Assembly (NCBI GenBank): GCA_025267735.1
Contig: CM046296.1
Location: 26,190,464-26,254,463, forward strand
Reading direction: 5' to 3'
DNA: 64,000 bases
From: Mactra quadrangularis
Taxonomy: Eukaryota > Mollusca > Bivalvia > Venerida > Mactridae
A program made the position numbers and the translations under genes. Shown here piece by piece: positions 11,501-21,361 of the stretch. Position 1 is the first letter of the stretch, and each line of letters begins with the position of its first letter. The notes under the pieces are model-generated. The model did not search any database. It was not told the origin of the DNA and saw only the letters and a program-made list of their open reading frames with translations.

Positions 11501-14500
11501 ATAAACCCCCTTTAAGTGTTGGTGCCCATAAAAGCATCAGTGCCGAGACTAAAAATATTCCAAGTAGTCTGAACCTTGATTCTGGTTCCCAGATTTACGA
11601 GGCAGCATGGGAAACATCCTCGGGTAAAGTGAATTCACCAAGTTCTCAGCCTAAGTCGCATAATGTTATGACATCAAATTATGAAGATGCTTGGGACTTA
11701 CCTGAGCAACAAAAACAGTTTGAAGAGAAGTTATTGGCTGCTAGAAAACAGAGAGTCAGTCATGGTCATATTAGAGAAGGTGAAAACCAGTCAATGCCTT
11801 CACCAGAAGTATCAGTAAGAACTCCAGAAAGTCCCAAACGTAGAATGTTTCCTCCTTCGTCTCTACCTGGTAAGATTATGTTTTCTTCTGTAATGAGTTT
11901 GGTTTCATCATTGTCTATTTCTGCTATTTAGAATGCATTATGTGTAGACCCTGGCAGAGACATTAGCATAACACAGAAAGTCTAGAAAGACTTTCTGTTT
12001 GAAGAACCTTCCTCCTCTGCGGTTCTTCTTGAGTTCTCAGCAGTGCTGACCGCCCTCACCAGTTCTCAACCTGGCTTGGGACTGGCTACTGCTAGTTTTG
12101 ATGTGATTTTAAATCTACATTTTGTTATCTTTGATATAAGCAGCTGTAACTGAGGATCTCTTACATTTTCCTTTTAAAAAATAATTATACATTTATGTAT
12201 ATTAGCTATTGGCTGAGTTTAACCTTTGGCCATTTACATGTACACCATGATATTGTATGATGATGTGTATAAATACAAAAACAAATACTACTAAACTTTA
12301 TTTATATGCTTGTGTGATGTTTCTATTTATGTGATTCAAGTTTTACTTTGATGCATTTGGCAGGGGACATAGCTTTTAAACACAGTGTTTATTTACTGTT
12401 ATATTTTTCAGTATTAAGATCAGATAGTTGTAAATCACTTGGTGCTCTCGCTGAGAAAATAGATGCAGATATTCCTTTAGAAGAACAAATGTGAGTGCAT
12501 TATAAAAACTTAGATGCTGATTCTGAGCTACTGATAGAATCTAGCCTCTTTAAGTATTTACAGTAATTTAGGACTGAAACGTGCCCCAATTGGTTAAATT
12601 CTTATAACTTAAGGTTATATGGAATGAACAATGGAAAAAATGACGTCTGCTACTTTTATTTTGCAAAGGGAAGAATTTTCCAATGAAGTAAAAAATAACG
12701 CCAAATACCGGTACATTAAAATCGTACTGCGGTACGTATTGCTGCATCTGGGTATTGCTATATACCTGTATATCGTGACAGCCCTATTAGGAATAATGGT
12801 GAACATTCAGGTTAAATTTGTTAAACAATACCTTGTTGTTTTTGGTTTTTTGACTGCTGCAAGAACTTGACAAAAACATGAGTTTCTTAACAGTCTGAAG
12901 ATCATTGACAATATCCCCTGAAACTGTTGTTTATTGAAGATGTGAAATCCAGGAACCACGGCTGGGAAAAATGTCTACAATATATTGAGGGTTGCCCACA
13001 AGACTGTATTAAGTGCATTGCATTAAGGAGCAAGTTACTACAGTCTTGTCAGCAACCTTCAATATATTTGTATAAAAATAATGTATAGTTCAATGAACAG
13101 ACAAATCGCTGTTAGATTTACATAAAAATGTCTTTGTTCTATGAAATTTCTATGTAATTAACTTGTCTGATTTGAGATTTATTTCTTCAAAAATAAGTGT
13201 TGACAAGTTAACAGTTTAGGAAATGTTTACTTATTATGTCATACATGTATTAGATGTTTTATTATGTCTGAAAACTTTTGTGAAATCTAAACTCTAGAGA
13301 CATGGTGAGGGAGAAATTATTATACATTTTTTGTGAGGGAGAAATTATTTTACATCTTGGTTATCTGTAGACTGTAATAAACTTGTCTGTTCACTTATAT
13401 ATCTACAATGAGTATCTAAGATAGATTGGTTTGCCTAAATAATTGTGCTTTCTAGAAGTTCTTTGACAAACGAAATTTTCAAAAATAACTGATCTTACAT
13501 AAGGCAAGTTATTTTATTATAATTAAAGCTTATTCATGTATTATTGTTGTAAATGCTTATTTTTGGAATTTGCTGATATGAATCTTGGTTTCTTTTTTGT
13601 GGGTTGATTTATTTATCTTAAAAACAGGATTTTATGCAAGGCTATTTGGAGGGCATATATTTAAATTTGGTAGACACTAATTGGTTTTAGCTGGTTTTTG
13701 AAACAAGTTTGTACAAGTTCGATAATTCCTTCTCATGATGTCCCAAATGAAAGTTTTTGTTAACAGTTCATCTTTCATTTGTATTCAGGGACAAAAATGG
13801 ACAAGGCTCATCAAAGGGTTGAATTGACTAAGTAACTATCTCTGTATAGAGAGGGAAACAAAAGGTGCAAGTGCCCTGCTATTGTGCTTCAGCATTATCA
13901 CTACAAGTATAAAAATGTATTAAGTTTTATCAATTATTTCTTTGTTACAGATTTTATCATGGAGCCATTAAGAGATCAGTGGCTGAGAAGACATTACTTG
14001 TATTTAAAGAAGGAAGTTACTTAGTTAGAAAAAGTGAAACCAGTAAAAAGGATTTCTCACTTACACTTAAGTATGTTACTTATATTTTTTATTTTAAAGG
14101 AGGGTCTCAACCCAAAGGAATATATCGGCTGTAATATCAGCCTCTAGTTGGAAATCCACATACAGTTCAGTCCATGTATAAATTGCAATTCAAACAGATC
14201 ATCTGCTGTAAAAGAAGCTATAGCTTTTTTTAAATCCCTACCGACACCTAAAACCGGGACTAATTTCTGGTTGGAGCTGAATTTCTGACTAGTGCAATGA
14301 ACTGTGCATTTTAGTAGAGATGGCTGCATCATCTTTAGTAATAGAATGCCTTTTCCAGGATTTATTCTTATTGTGAATTTTTTTTTTAATCTGGTCTGTA
14401 AAAATCCAGTCAGGGACAATGACTTTTAATGTCACATAAATTAATATTGGTGATTTTTTGGGTTTTTTTTTGTTAATAAGGAACTTTAGTCAGTTATTTC

Positions 14501-15112
14501 CCCTTGTATTCTTTTCAAATAGGTGGGTCTAATTAGTTGGATTACTCAGATTTTACCGTTACTTATCAATGTAAATTTGCCAAAATTAATCTTTAATAAC
14601 TTTTTTGTAAATCATTTAATTTGTTTGAAATTCAAGCTAAGTATTTTTAAGGTAAAGAATTATCTAAATTCCATCACATCTGTTAATATCTTCATTAACA
14701 AGAAAGATATTAGATGAAATATTTTGTTATCCTTACATAGGAATTCAATGACAACTGTAAGGACCTACTTACCAATTGGATTGCTTCAGATTTTATCAGG
14801 GAAAGATAACTGACTAAAGTCCCTAATGTGCCAGCAAACAGGTGAAGTGGAATTAATGTGCATGGATAGTAACATAAAAGAAAATATTATAATTCTATGA
14901 AATTACTGACTTTGATGTGTTATATTTTCAGGGGTTGGAATGGTGTGCCAATGCATATGAAGATTGCATGTAAACCAGATGGGACCTATGTTTTAGGTGA
15001 AAATAGTCCACCTTTTAACACAATACCTGAGATGGTGTATTACTACACCACACATGAACTTCCTGTACAGAATGCTGAAAGAATATGTTTGTTATATCCA
15101 ATACCTTCATAG
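8469..15112 (+). CDS. SHB-like: SHB/SHD/SHE/SHF-family SH2 adapter protein, multi-exon gene (5' end missing)
   Basis: Joined exons 8614-8707, 10354-10446, 11150-11869, 12412-12490, 13951-14070 and 14932-15112 give 428 codons plus TAG with matching phases at every junction; an extra 5' exon piece may lie at 8469-8568. Seen: an N-terminal DDYSQP...YIEPYQ segment like the DDYSDP/YMEPYE region of vertebrate SHB; a long Ser/Pro/Gln-rich low-complexity middle; tyrosines in YEEPW, YEAAW and YEDAW contexts (about residues 149, 212, 240); a C-terminal SH2 domain from FYHGAI (residue 330) to the end, with GSYLVR (Arg 355, phosphotyrosine-binding) and YVLGENSPPF. Known of the family: cytoplasmic adapters linking receptor tyrosine kinases to downstream signalling, using the SH2 domain and phosphorylated tyrosines. 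Which vertebrate paralogue is closest cannot be settled here. No start codon region was found; promoter and first exons are probably upstream of the window. Confidence 0.9.
8614..8707 (+). CDS. SHB-like: SH2 adapter exon: DDYSQP / YIEPY segment
   Basis: Bounded by TATATTTCAG and GTTAGT. Encodes a conserved-looking docking segment (DDYSQP, then YIEPY) matching the SHB-family pattern of DDYSDP followed by YMEPY. The exon ends one base into a codon; joining to 10354 makes Asp. Confidence 0.85.
8775..9050 (+). mobile_element. SINE B, diverged copy
   Basis: Contains degenerate head (GCTAGCTTATTGGGTAGTA), ACTGATTTCAAATCATGTAG and GAGATTTAGCCTTTTGTG, matching the copy at 9751. Confidence 0.6.
9751..10064 (+). 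mobile_element. SINE B, full-length copy with target duplication
   Basis: tRNA-like head with A box TAGCTCAGTCAGTAG (9766) and B box GGTTTGATTCC (9810), body, then GTGTTAAACCCAACAACAAC and A-rich tail. Flanked by AGAAACAAG at 9742-9750 and 10065-10073. Confidence 0.85.
10093..10233 (+). mobile_element. SINE B, 3'-truncated copy
   Basis: Head AGCTAGCTCAGTCAATAG and B box GATTTGATTCC, then CCACTGTATCTAACTTATG; stops before the 3' tail. Confidence 0.55.
10354..10446 (+). CDS. SHB-like: SH2 adapter exon (31 codons)
   Basis: Acceptor TTATTACAG, donor GTACGT. It is 93 bp, phase 1 to phase 1, so skipping it would keep frame. Encodes NITKPSQVVSDQDP...YSLAKEVNELHKVE, hydrophilic with no recognised domain. 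It is too short to stand out as an ORF and was placed by splice signals and phase. Confidence 0.8.
10651..10985 (+). mobile_element. MITE M, copy 1 (intronic, forward)
   Basis: GGATTTTAGTCAGTTATCTT through AATTGGACCTGAAAAGTAAG; an internal segment of about 45 bp is duplicated near the right end. Aligns along its length to the reverse complement of 14479-14824. The intronic open frames here are by-products. Confidence 0.7.
11010..11098 (-). mobile_element. Mariner-like MITE D, partial reverse copy
   Basis: Reverse complement reads CAAAGTTTTTGGACAAATAA-like end sequence followed by AAAAACTGATC and GCAAGTTATTTTACTA, as in the copies at 386 and 5005. Lies just before the acceptor at 11149. Confidence 0.45.
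11150..11869 (+). CDS. SHB-like: SH2 adapter large central exon with Tyr-Glu-x-x-Trp modules
   Basis: Acceptor TACTTACAG, donor GTAAGA; 720 bp, phase 1 to 1. Encodes a disordered Ser/Pro/Gln/Asn-rich stretch with tyrosines in IYRDIP, NYEEPWD, IYEAAWE and NYEDAWD contexts (codons near 11386, 11407, 11596, 11680), plus proline-containing DKPPLSV and FPPSSLPG. Such tyrosines are plausible kinase substrates and SH2 docking sites, as known for this family; that is inference here. The reading frame is open from 11150 through the donor into the intron, stopping at 11929. Confidence 0.92.
11973..12028 (+). repeat. Two adjacent perfect short hairpins in an intron
   Basis: ACAGAAAGTC (11973) pairs with GACTTTCTGT (11989), and GAAGAACC (12001) pairs with GGTTCTTC (12021). 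They begin about 100 nt after the donor of the large exon. Confidence 0.55.
12412..12490 (+). CDS. SHB-like: SH2 adapter linker exon
   Basis: Acceptor TTTTTCAG, donor GTGAGT. 79 bp encoding VLRSDSCKSLGALAEKIDAD then IPLEEQ, the acidic linker just before the SH2 domain; SHB-family proteins carry a similar PLEKQ-W/Y-H-G junction. Ends two bases into a codon completed by the next exon. Confidence 0.85.
12978..13070 (+). ncRNA. Intronic long hairpin, pre-miRNA-like or small foldback repeat
   Basis: 5' arm 12978-13008 (ending ACAAGACTGTA) and 3' arm 13039-13070 (starting TACAGTCTTGT) pair over about 30 bp with three or four mismatches and a single bulge; the loop is 30 nt. Size and shape would suit a miRNA precursor transcribed with the host gene, but the arms match no miRNA I recognise and a foldback MITE would look similar. 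Confidence 0.35.
13446..13663. mobile_element. Mariner-like MITE D, decayed copy
   Basis: TTCTAGAAGTTCTTTGACAA, GCAAGTTATTTTATTATAAT, TCTTAAAAACAGGATTTTAT and TATTTGGAGGGCAT follow the order of the copy at 386. Confidence 0.55.
13951..14070 (+). CDS. SHB-like: SH2 domain exon, N-terminal half
   Basis: Acceptor TTGTTACAG, donor GTATGT; 120 bp. Encodes FYHGAIKRSVAEKTLL, then GSYLVRKSETSKKDFSLTL. Seen: the W/F-Y-H-G start, the alpha-A region arginine (IKR) and the FLVR-type strand with the invariant arginine (GSYLVR). The SETSKKDFSL stretch closely follows the SETSK-DFSL pattern of SHB-family SH2 domains. Confidence 0.95.
14479..14824 (-). mobile_element. MITE M, copy 2 (intronic, reverse)
   Basis: Ends GGAACTTTAGTCAGTTATTT and AAGATAACTGACTAAAGTCC form terminal inverted repeats of about 22 bp. 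Lies between the two SH2-domain exons, inverted relative to the copy at 10651. Confidence 0.75.
14932..15112 (+). CDS. SHB-like: SH2 domain exon, C-terminal half, with stop
   Basis: Acceptor ATATTTTCAG; ends TAG at 15110-15112. Encodes PMHMKIACKPDGTYVLGENS, then PPFNTIPEMVYYYTTHELPV and ERICLLYPIPS. The HMK strand, YVLG.NSPPF, the helix-B region and the LLYP end are hallmarks of the SHB/SHF SH2 domain, which likewise sits at the extreme C terminus. Confidence 0.95.
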
Positions 15113-15261
15113 AACTGTTACATAATGAATTTTATATGGAAATCTTACGTCATCAGACATAAAAACAATACAGTAAATTACCTCTAGGGACCAACTTATG
15201 ATCATTGTAATACTTACTTGTAGTTAGATAGGTGTTAGATGTCCAATTTTATAAATGTTTC

Positions 15262-15475
15262 TTAGACCACAACATGTTGATTATGTGTTCTACAGATTTT
15301 TCTTGGAAAAAATGGGGCGAGCGAAGAAAAAAAATCTTAATTCAGTTGCTTTATATAGCAGTTTGACCAAATTTTTATGAGCAAGCAAGAAAATAAAAAT
15401 ATTTTTTTGTAAAATCCGTCAAAATTAAGGTGCGAGCGGATCCATAGAACACATGATCAACTTGTTGTGGCCTTA
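15262..15475 (+). mobile_element. MITE L, copy 1, inside the 3'UTR
   Basis: TIRs of about 35 bp (GACCACAACATGTTGATTAT / GATCAACTTGTTGTGGCCTT). Interior has GGGGCGAGCGAAG and TAAAAATATTTTTTTGTAAA. Other copies at 49695 (reverse) and 54500. If transcribed, the TIRs fold into a hairpin in the mRNA. Confidence 0.75.
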
Positions 15476-16235
15476 CTATTATAATCTATGATCTAGAAAG
15501 TGCTAGGAAAAAGCTTTACTACAAAATGCGAAGATGTCTGGATGGTGACAGCTCTACATGATGATGAAGTGATATTTTCGAAGTACTTTTTGGAATGTTG
15601 ATTACTAAACATAAATGTAGTGATATTGTCTTGACAACTTTTTAATGTTTACTCTACTTAAAAAAATGAAGTGATATTTGATGGACTACTTTTTTCATGT
15701 TAACTCTTCTAGACAACAATGTAATGATATGTGTTGCATTTATCTCTGGACTACTTTTTTGGACTACTTTTTCATAAAATGTTCCCTTATTGTTATTTGA
15801 AGTGTCTGTGCCTTGACTTACCTAAGAGCTGATGCTTTATCTTACTTTGTCATTGTTTGAGTGTTTTAATTGTTGTTAATTATTTCATGTTGAAAACTTA
15901 GTCTATAAATTTTAAAGTGTTTTTGTATAAAGTAGTTTCTGAAGTGTTTAATCCGGTTTTTTTTAATTTCATTTTATATTGTGATATTTTTTCATGTATT
16001 ATGAAATTATAGCAATTATCATGTTTATTAATGTAATGTATTATGTAAGTACAAGTGTACTTTAAATAAGTGCTTGTCATGTATAAGTTGATTTTATTAT
16101 TCATTTTATGTAAAATTAATTCTCAAAATGGTGCATGACTTTTAACCTGTCAAAAATACACAATTTTTAAAATCTTTTTTCTTAGTTTTTTTTATGATAT
16201 TGATTCTTATAGATATATCTTGTGTTATGTTTTAA

Positions 16236-16241
16236 AATAAA
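16236..16241 (+). promoter_or_regulatory. Candidate poly(A) signal (proximal)
   Basis: AATAAA 1.1 kb after the SH2 adapter stop, followed by a T/G-containing stretch. First strong hexamer downstream of the stop. Confidence 0.45.
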
Positions 16242-16260
16242 ACTTGTTTAGTATAAAGTG

Positions 16261-17224
16261 TATGGTCGGTGAAATTGTGTACTTTTGACAGGTGCAGAAT
16301 TCTTTGATTTTACATTAATTTACTTATTATATTTATGCATGAACATGTTTATTAATAGTGCAAGAAAGTTATAAACAAATTATGTTTTTGATAGTTTATA
16401 TTTCAAATTGAATAGTGCAAAACTAGTCTAACAGTTTTTTTTTAATGATGAAAAATGTGGACTAGTTTTGTGCTGGTTCATTGGTTTGTATAGTGCATAA
16501 ATATTGACCCCGACTTGAACTTTCACATTTGCATCTAATAATTATCTACCTTCCTGACAAAAGTCAGTACCACCCCTATTCTACACTTTGACAGCAATCG
16601 TAAAATTATAGAAGTATGTTTGTGTGTTAACGGTCACGGTGTAATCAAGCATTTACTACATTTGTATTCCATGTAATGAATATTCTTGCATAAAGGTCAG
16701 GTCGGAATCAATATTTATGCACTATATTTCATGGTTGATTGTTAAAACAAGATCATAGTTCTTGCTATAAATTGGTCCCCATGTTTGACTTAACTTAAAC
16801 ACTGTTGCTTATTGCCAAAGTTTTGTATATAAGTTTATAATTATGATCAGTCTGTGTTATTTAGAAATTCTATTTATTGAGTCATAATAGTATCAAAGGT
16901 GAAAGCTTTTATGGGCTTGTCTTCAAGCTCAGGATTTTATAAGGGGTTTTTTACTATGTAAAAGCTGATAAAATGATAAAATTGTGGAATTTCAGAAAAA
17001 TGACAAGGCTTTATTGTTACCTACTATACATTAGTGAAATTGACATAAAAGTGAAATGAATCAATAAGCTCAGTTTATTTATAGTGATCATGTTAATTAT
17101 TAGTTAAGTAGAGATTGATACAAACAGCTTATAAAATTTATAAATTATGTCTTCAGCCAAAATTGTACAACTTTAAGGAGAAATGACCTTTGACTCTTGG
17201 TAATCAGGAGTTTGCATTCATATG
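16261..17224. other. Unannotated stretch after the SH2 gene
   Basis: AT-rich, no gene or repeat recognised. Confidence 0.35.
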
Positions 17225-17235
17225 CATATATTCTG

Positions 17236-17485
17236 GGATTTGGTGTCCCGAAGGGGGTACGGGTTCGAATCCCACCCAGGGAGGTTATACCCTTCCATGA
17301 AAATTAGACAATAATGTCAATTTTCCTCCATTAATAAGATATATGGAGAAGTTTCCTGCCTTGTGGAAGGATAAGTGAGTACTGGTTATAGACAAGAGTC
17401 CTGGAAAGCTAGGTTAGGTGCACTGGATGTCGTAAAATGACCTAAATTGTGTTGATACAGCGTTAACACCAATAAAAAAAAAACA
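17236..17485 (+). mobile_element. SINE A, 5'-truncated copy with target duplication
   Basis: Begins within the tRNA-like head, B box GGGTTCGAATCCCACC (about 17260), then GGGAGGTTATACCCTTCCAT, GAGTACTGGTTATAGACA, GCGTTAACACCAATAAA and poly(A). Flanked by CATATATTCTG / CATACATTCTG (one mismatch). Confidence 0.8.
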
Positions 17486-18351
17486 CATACATTCTGCTTC
17501 ACCTTTATGCTAGCATAAAATAACAAGCTAAACAAAGGTATTTAGATACCACTTAAAGTGATCTGCTTTGATTCAAATTTAACTGTCTGGAATTATGGAT
17601 TTTTAAACTGGTACCTGAGTATATGTATGATGTTGTGTCTAAAAAAACTTCTCTAAATTGTGTCCATTTGTATGTTATGTATAGTCATTCTGTTATAACA
17701 TATTACCTCAGGAATACAAACTTATGGAATAATCAATTTTATGTAACATTAGTTTATAGTCTATGACAGATTGATTTCAGCTCAAATATGAATAGTAGTA
17801 ACTGTGTAGAGTGTGACATTTGTTGGTTTAAATATTTACAGTCCAGTTTTAGAAAAAAAAATGTTTGGGAATTTAACTGTTAACATATGCAGTTAGTTAA
17901 ATGAACTATGTACTAGGGATTTAAATTATATTTTCACACTCAGGTCTGTGGAAAGACCTTATTTAATTCAGTTTTATTCAGGGAAATATATTTAAGCACA
18001 TTCTAAATTTTCTAACATATCACATATGTATACTAAACACATTTAATTAGTAGTTTACTTTTCTATTCCTTTTCTTTCCTTGCTGGAACCTTTCTCCTCA
18101 ACAATCTTATGCTATGTGGATTGGTTTTTTTATTGATTTTTCAAGTAAAAAAATTGGCTAATAGTTTGGCGAAACACAGTTGGGCTGTCGGGTGTCCGGT
18201 GTCGTTAACAATTGCGTTAAAGTTTTTCTTTTCCATATTTTTCTGCCATTTATTGTCAGATCTTTATGAAACTTCATACAATGATAACATACCATGTGAT
18301 GAACAGAATTAGACTTTAACCTCAACTCTACCTGCCTTTATTATGGATTAT

Positions 18352-18424
18352 TTCCCTTTGTAATTTTTGCGTTAAAGTTTTTTTCAATCTGGCTTTCATG
18401 TGGTTTCCACATTACATTTCTTGT
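18352..18424 (+). repeat. Dispersed repeat shared with 46106-46168
   Basis: CCCTTTGTAATTTTTGCGTT, then a T run, a CTGGCTTT motif and ATGTGGTTTCCAC; the second copy differs at a few positions. Confidence 0.5.
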
Positions 18425-20763
18425 TTTAAATGTTATGTTTTAATTCCAGTAGTTAGAGTATTAGACTGTTCCTTGTTGTCATGTTGCCAAACTGTTAATT
18501 TATTAAACAATTTATCCATGGTTAAAATGATGGTTTTGTTGTTCAGCTCTATTCAACTGTCAGTGGTGCATGCATCAAGCTTGTTAATTTGAATATTTAC
18601 TACAATATGTCTGTGCTCACGATCAATAAAAGTAGAATTAAATCAACATAGTAAAGGTAGGCATCACTGACAGTTGAATAAAATAGAACAATGCTAGAGA
18701 GAAGATCACATGTTCTTAGTAAACAAAAGTATAAATAAATGTCAAAGATTATAGGTAAACTTACCTTTTTTCAGGTTGAATAAAAGTTTCACTAGCCTTT
18801 TTTTTCATTGTATTATCCGAAACATGTGATCTTTTCTTATCATATAAGATTCTTCTATTTGTTATTCTTTATGTCATCCAATATGGTGTTCTGTGAAGCT
18901 AATGGAGTAAATGGTATACCAGTATTTGCTCCTTAGTGTTGAGTTTTGATTTTCATAATTTTCTCTTACATATATATCATGTCTTTCAGAAATGCCAAAT
19001 GTTTTCTGTATTTAGTTTATGTTTTTACTTTGACATTGTTTGCAAATGTATTGAATGTTTATTAATAAAATTGTTGCTACTGATGTTATATGATGATCAA
19101 GATAATTATCCATATTGGACTGGTTCTGGTATATCCCGGAAATGGTCCAAAAATTTTAGGATTGTATATTCATAAACAAGTCAATATGTGAACTTTTAAA
19201 AATTTCCTGGATTCTGTTATAGTTAATTTTCTGGATGTACCTGTCCCTAGCTTGTTAAGAAAGATATTGTTTTAATATTTTGTCTTCAGTATATGTCCCT
19301 CTGTCCATCTCTCTGTTTTTACTTTACTTTATAATGAGATTACCTTATTTTGTGCAAATTTTTGAACACTTTATCAAACTAAATTGTGAAAATAGTTTGA
19401 AAAATTTGTTAATAATAGTTTTATAGTTTATCATCTGGTATGTTTGTTATTTTTTCTCTGTTATATTATCTCGTTTAACCAAAAACAAACGAAATGTTCA
19501 TGGTGCAATCGTTTGACTACCCTATCTACATGTTGATGTGTGAGTCATTATTTTATCTTCTATACTAACATATTTTGCTACTCCATTTCATTTTACATCT
19601 TTGCCCTTATCCATGTTCTGTCCTTTATCAAAATACTCCTCTATGAATTTTCTCATTCCTTATTGACCTACATGATAAGTCATGTAATTCTTACAATTTT
19701 TTTCTCCCACTTTGTTGATAAGTCTTTTATAATTGTTTTATCGCCTTTATCAGATTATATTAGCAGTTTCAAAATTGGAACATTTGATTCATCGGTGCTC
19801 GCAGAGTATACCAGAGTACTCAGAGTAGAATTAATCAAACATGCCCCTTGTTATAGTTATTACAGAACCTATACTGGGTATTGTGTTAATTTTTGTCAAC
19901 TTTTGCCCCTCAAATATTGTGTTATCAGTGCATTAGGGACTTAATTTAAAATCTTGACTGTCTTATTGTTTAATTATATTAAATTGTAGTTTTGCCTAAG
20001 TTCTGTACTTGGGATTGTATTAAATTGCATAATCAATTATTTTGTTTTACTAACCTTTGTTAGTATATATACATAACATGCTTGAAGTTATGTGCTTTAA
20101 CATTTCTCCAAGACTGACAACTATTCTTTTTTGTGTTATTGAAACTTACCGAAAGAAACTTATGATAGAAAAACAGTTTCCACACATTCCAATATATAAT
20201 AAAATTTGTATTTTTTGTAATTGCCAAAACACTTCATATTGATCTAGTTTTATCTGAGTAATAAGTTTATGTATGTACAATATCCTGGTATGTCATAAGT
20301 CAGTATAGTCTGATTTATTAATTTACCCCTATAAATACATTACTTGGTGGCTGCATGTGATATGAATTATCACAATTCCTTTTTTGGCTATATGCATGTT
20401 TTTGGGTTAGTAACACTATTTATTGCCAATTGTTTGTACCAAATCTGTTGTCTAATTACTTATTTACAAAAATTTACTGTAATATAGTGCTTGCCTTTTT
20501 GCTACCTGAATTTATTCAGAACATTCAGTTATTTGTGAAGCCTTCATTTAAGGTTTTGCTATCTTGGAGCGAAATTGTTCCTCAGAACCTATCTAATACA
20601 AAAGGTTATGATACTTCTTCCCAACTGGCTCATGTACTTTAAATGACAATGACACATATTGCCAAAGCTATAAATTAGTTAAGTTCCAAATACTGAAGGA
20701 ATGTTGTTGTTTTTTATTTCTGTATTATGTATGATTTTTGTTTTGAATACCATTGATTTATGA

Positions 20764-20769
20764 AATAAA
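20764..20769 (+). promoter_or_regulatory. Candidate poly(A) signal (distal)
   Basis: AATAAA at the end of a long T-rich plus-strand region (16-20.8 kb), followed by TTTTCTTGAC. Could serve a long 3'UTR isoform of the SH2 gene or be coincidental. Confidence 0.25.
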
Positions 20770-21282
20770 TTTTCTTGACTTTATAGAAACATGTTTTAAT
20801 TTGTTATTAACAACCCAAGCAGATGATGTACTTTGACAATTTGCTACCTCTGCAGTAGGGTTTGAGAAATATTTTTCAGTTGAGTCCATTCACTCCATCT
20901 CCCTAAACAGATGGCTGTCTTACTACCGGTAAGTATCTACTAACATCGTAGAGAGAGACACACAGACATTTAATCAATAGGTTGCTTTCATCTAGACAGA
21001 AGGAATAATCACATAGTATAATGTAAATACCCATGTAAACCTTGATGATATGAATTGAATGCTTGTACAATTCTTGTTCAAAGATCATGGCAGAACTTTT
21101 GATGAGGTCATTACTCATGGGCTCAGGATTAAGTTTCTTTCTAAAAAAATGATGAAATGGATGGTGGGAATGAAACCAACACATAGCTGGCTATCAAATG
21201 ATTACTATCCTAATATTAAATTTGTTTTGCCATCACCAAATCTCACAGCTTCTTACTTTAAAAAAAAAAAAAAAAAAAAAAT

Positions 21283-21361
21283 GGGTCGATCGTGCAGTTG
21301 GTTGCGCACCTCGATTTGGAGTTTTGTTTCCGAGGGGATGCGGGTTGGAATCCCACCCAGC
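21283..21361 (+). mobile_element. SINE A, tRNA-like head fragment
   Basis: GTCGATCGTGCAGTTGGTTG and B box region GGGTTGGAATCCCACCCAG, directly preceded by an A-run of about 22 bases and directly followed by another element, so the body is lost or replaced. Confidence 0.6.

Larger units (their letters stand above)
15113..16260 (+). other. Proximal 3'UTR of the SH2 adapter
   Basis: T-rich sequence after the TAG with no open frame of note, ending shortly after the AATAAA at 16236. A MITE (15262-15475) is embedded in it. Inferred from position and the poly(A) signal; no transcript evidence available. Confidence 0.5.
17497..20902 (+). other. Long T-rich plus-strand stretch without a recognised gene
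   Basis: Rich in T on the plus strand up to the AATAAA at 20764. Short hydrophobic open frames (for example 19540-19944, 134 codons rich in F, I, Y, L) look like products of T-richness. Holds inverted segments around TTCAACTGTCAGTG (18553 and 18665) and ATCACATGTT (18705 and 18822), and a dispersed segment at 18352-18424 that recurs at 46106. Confidence 0.35.

Noticed and set aside
12631..12870. 79-codon intronic open frame near 12.7 kb
   Set aside because: Overlaps a fragment resembling the end of a TIR element (GTACTGCGGTACG...GTGACAGCCCTA) within an SH2-adapter intron; its phase does not fit the flanking exons.
19540..19944. 134-codon plus-strand open frame
   Set aside because: Starts at GTG, very rich in F/I/Y/L/S as expected from a T-rich strand, no splice or homology support.
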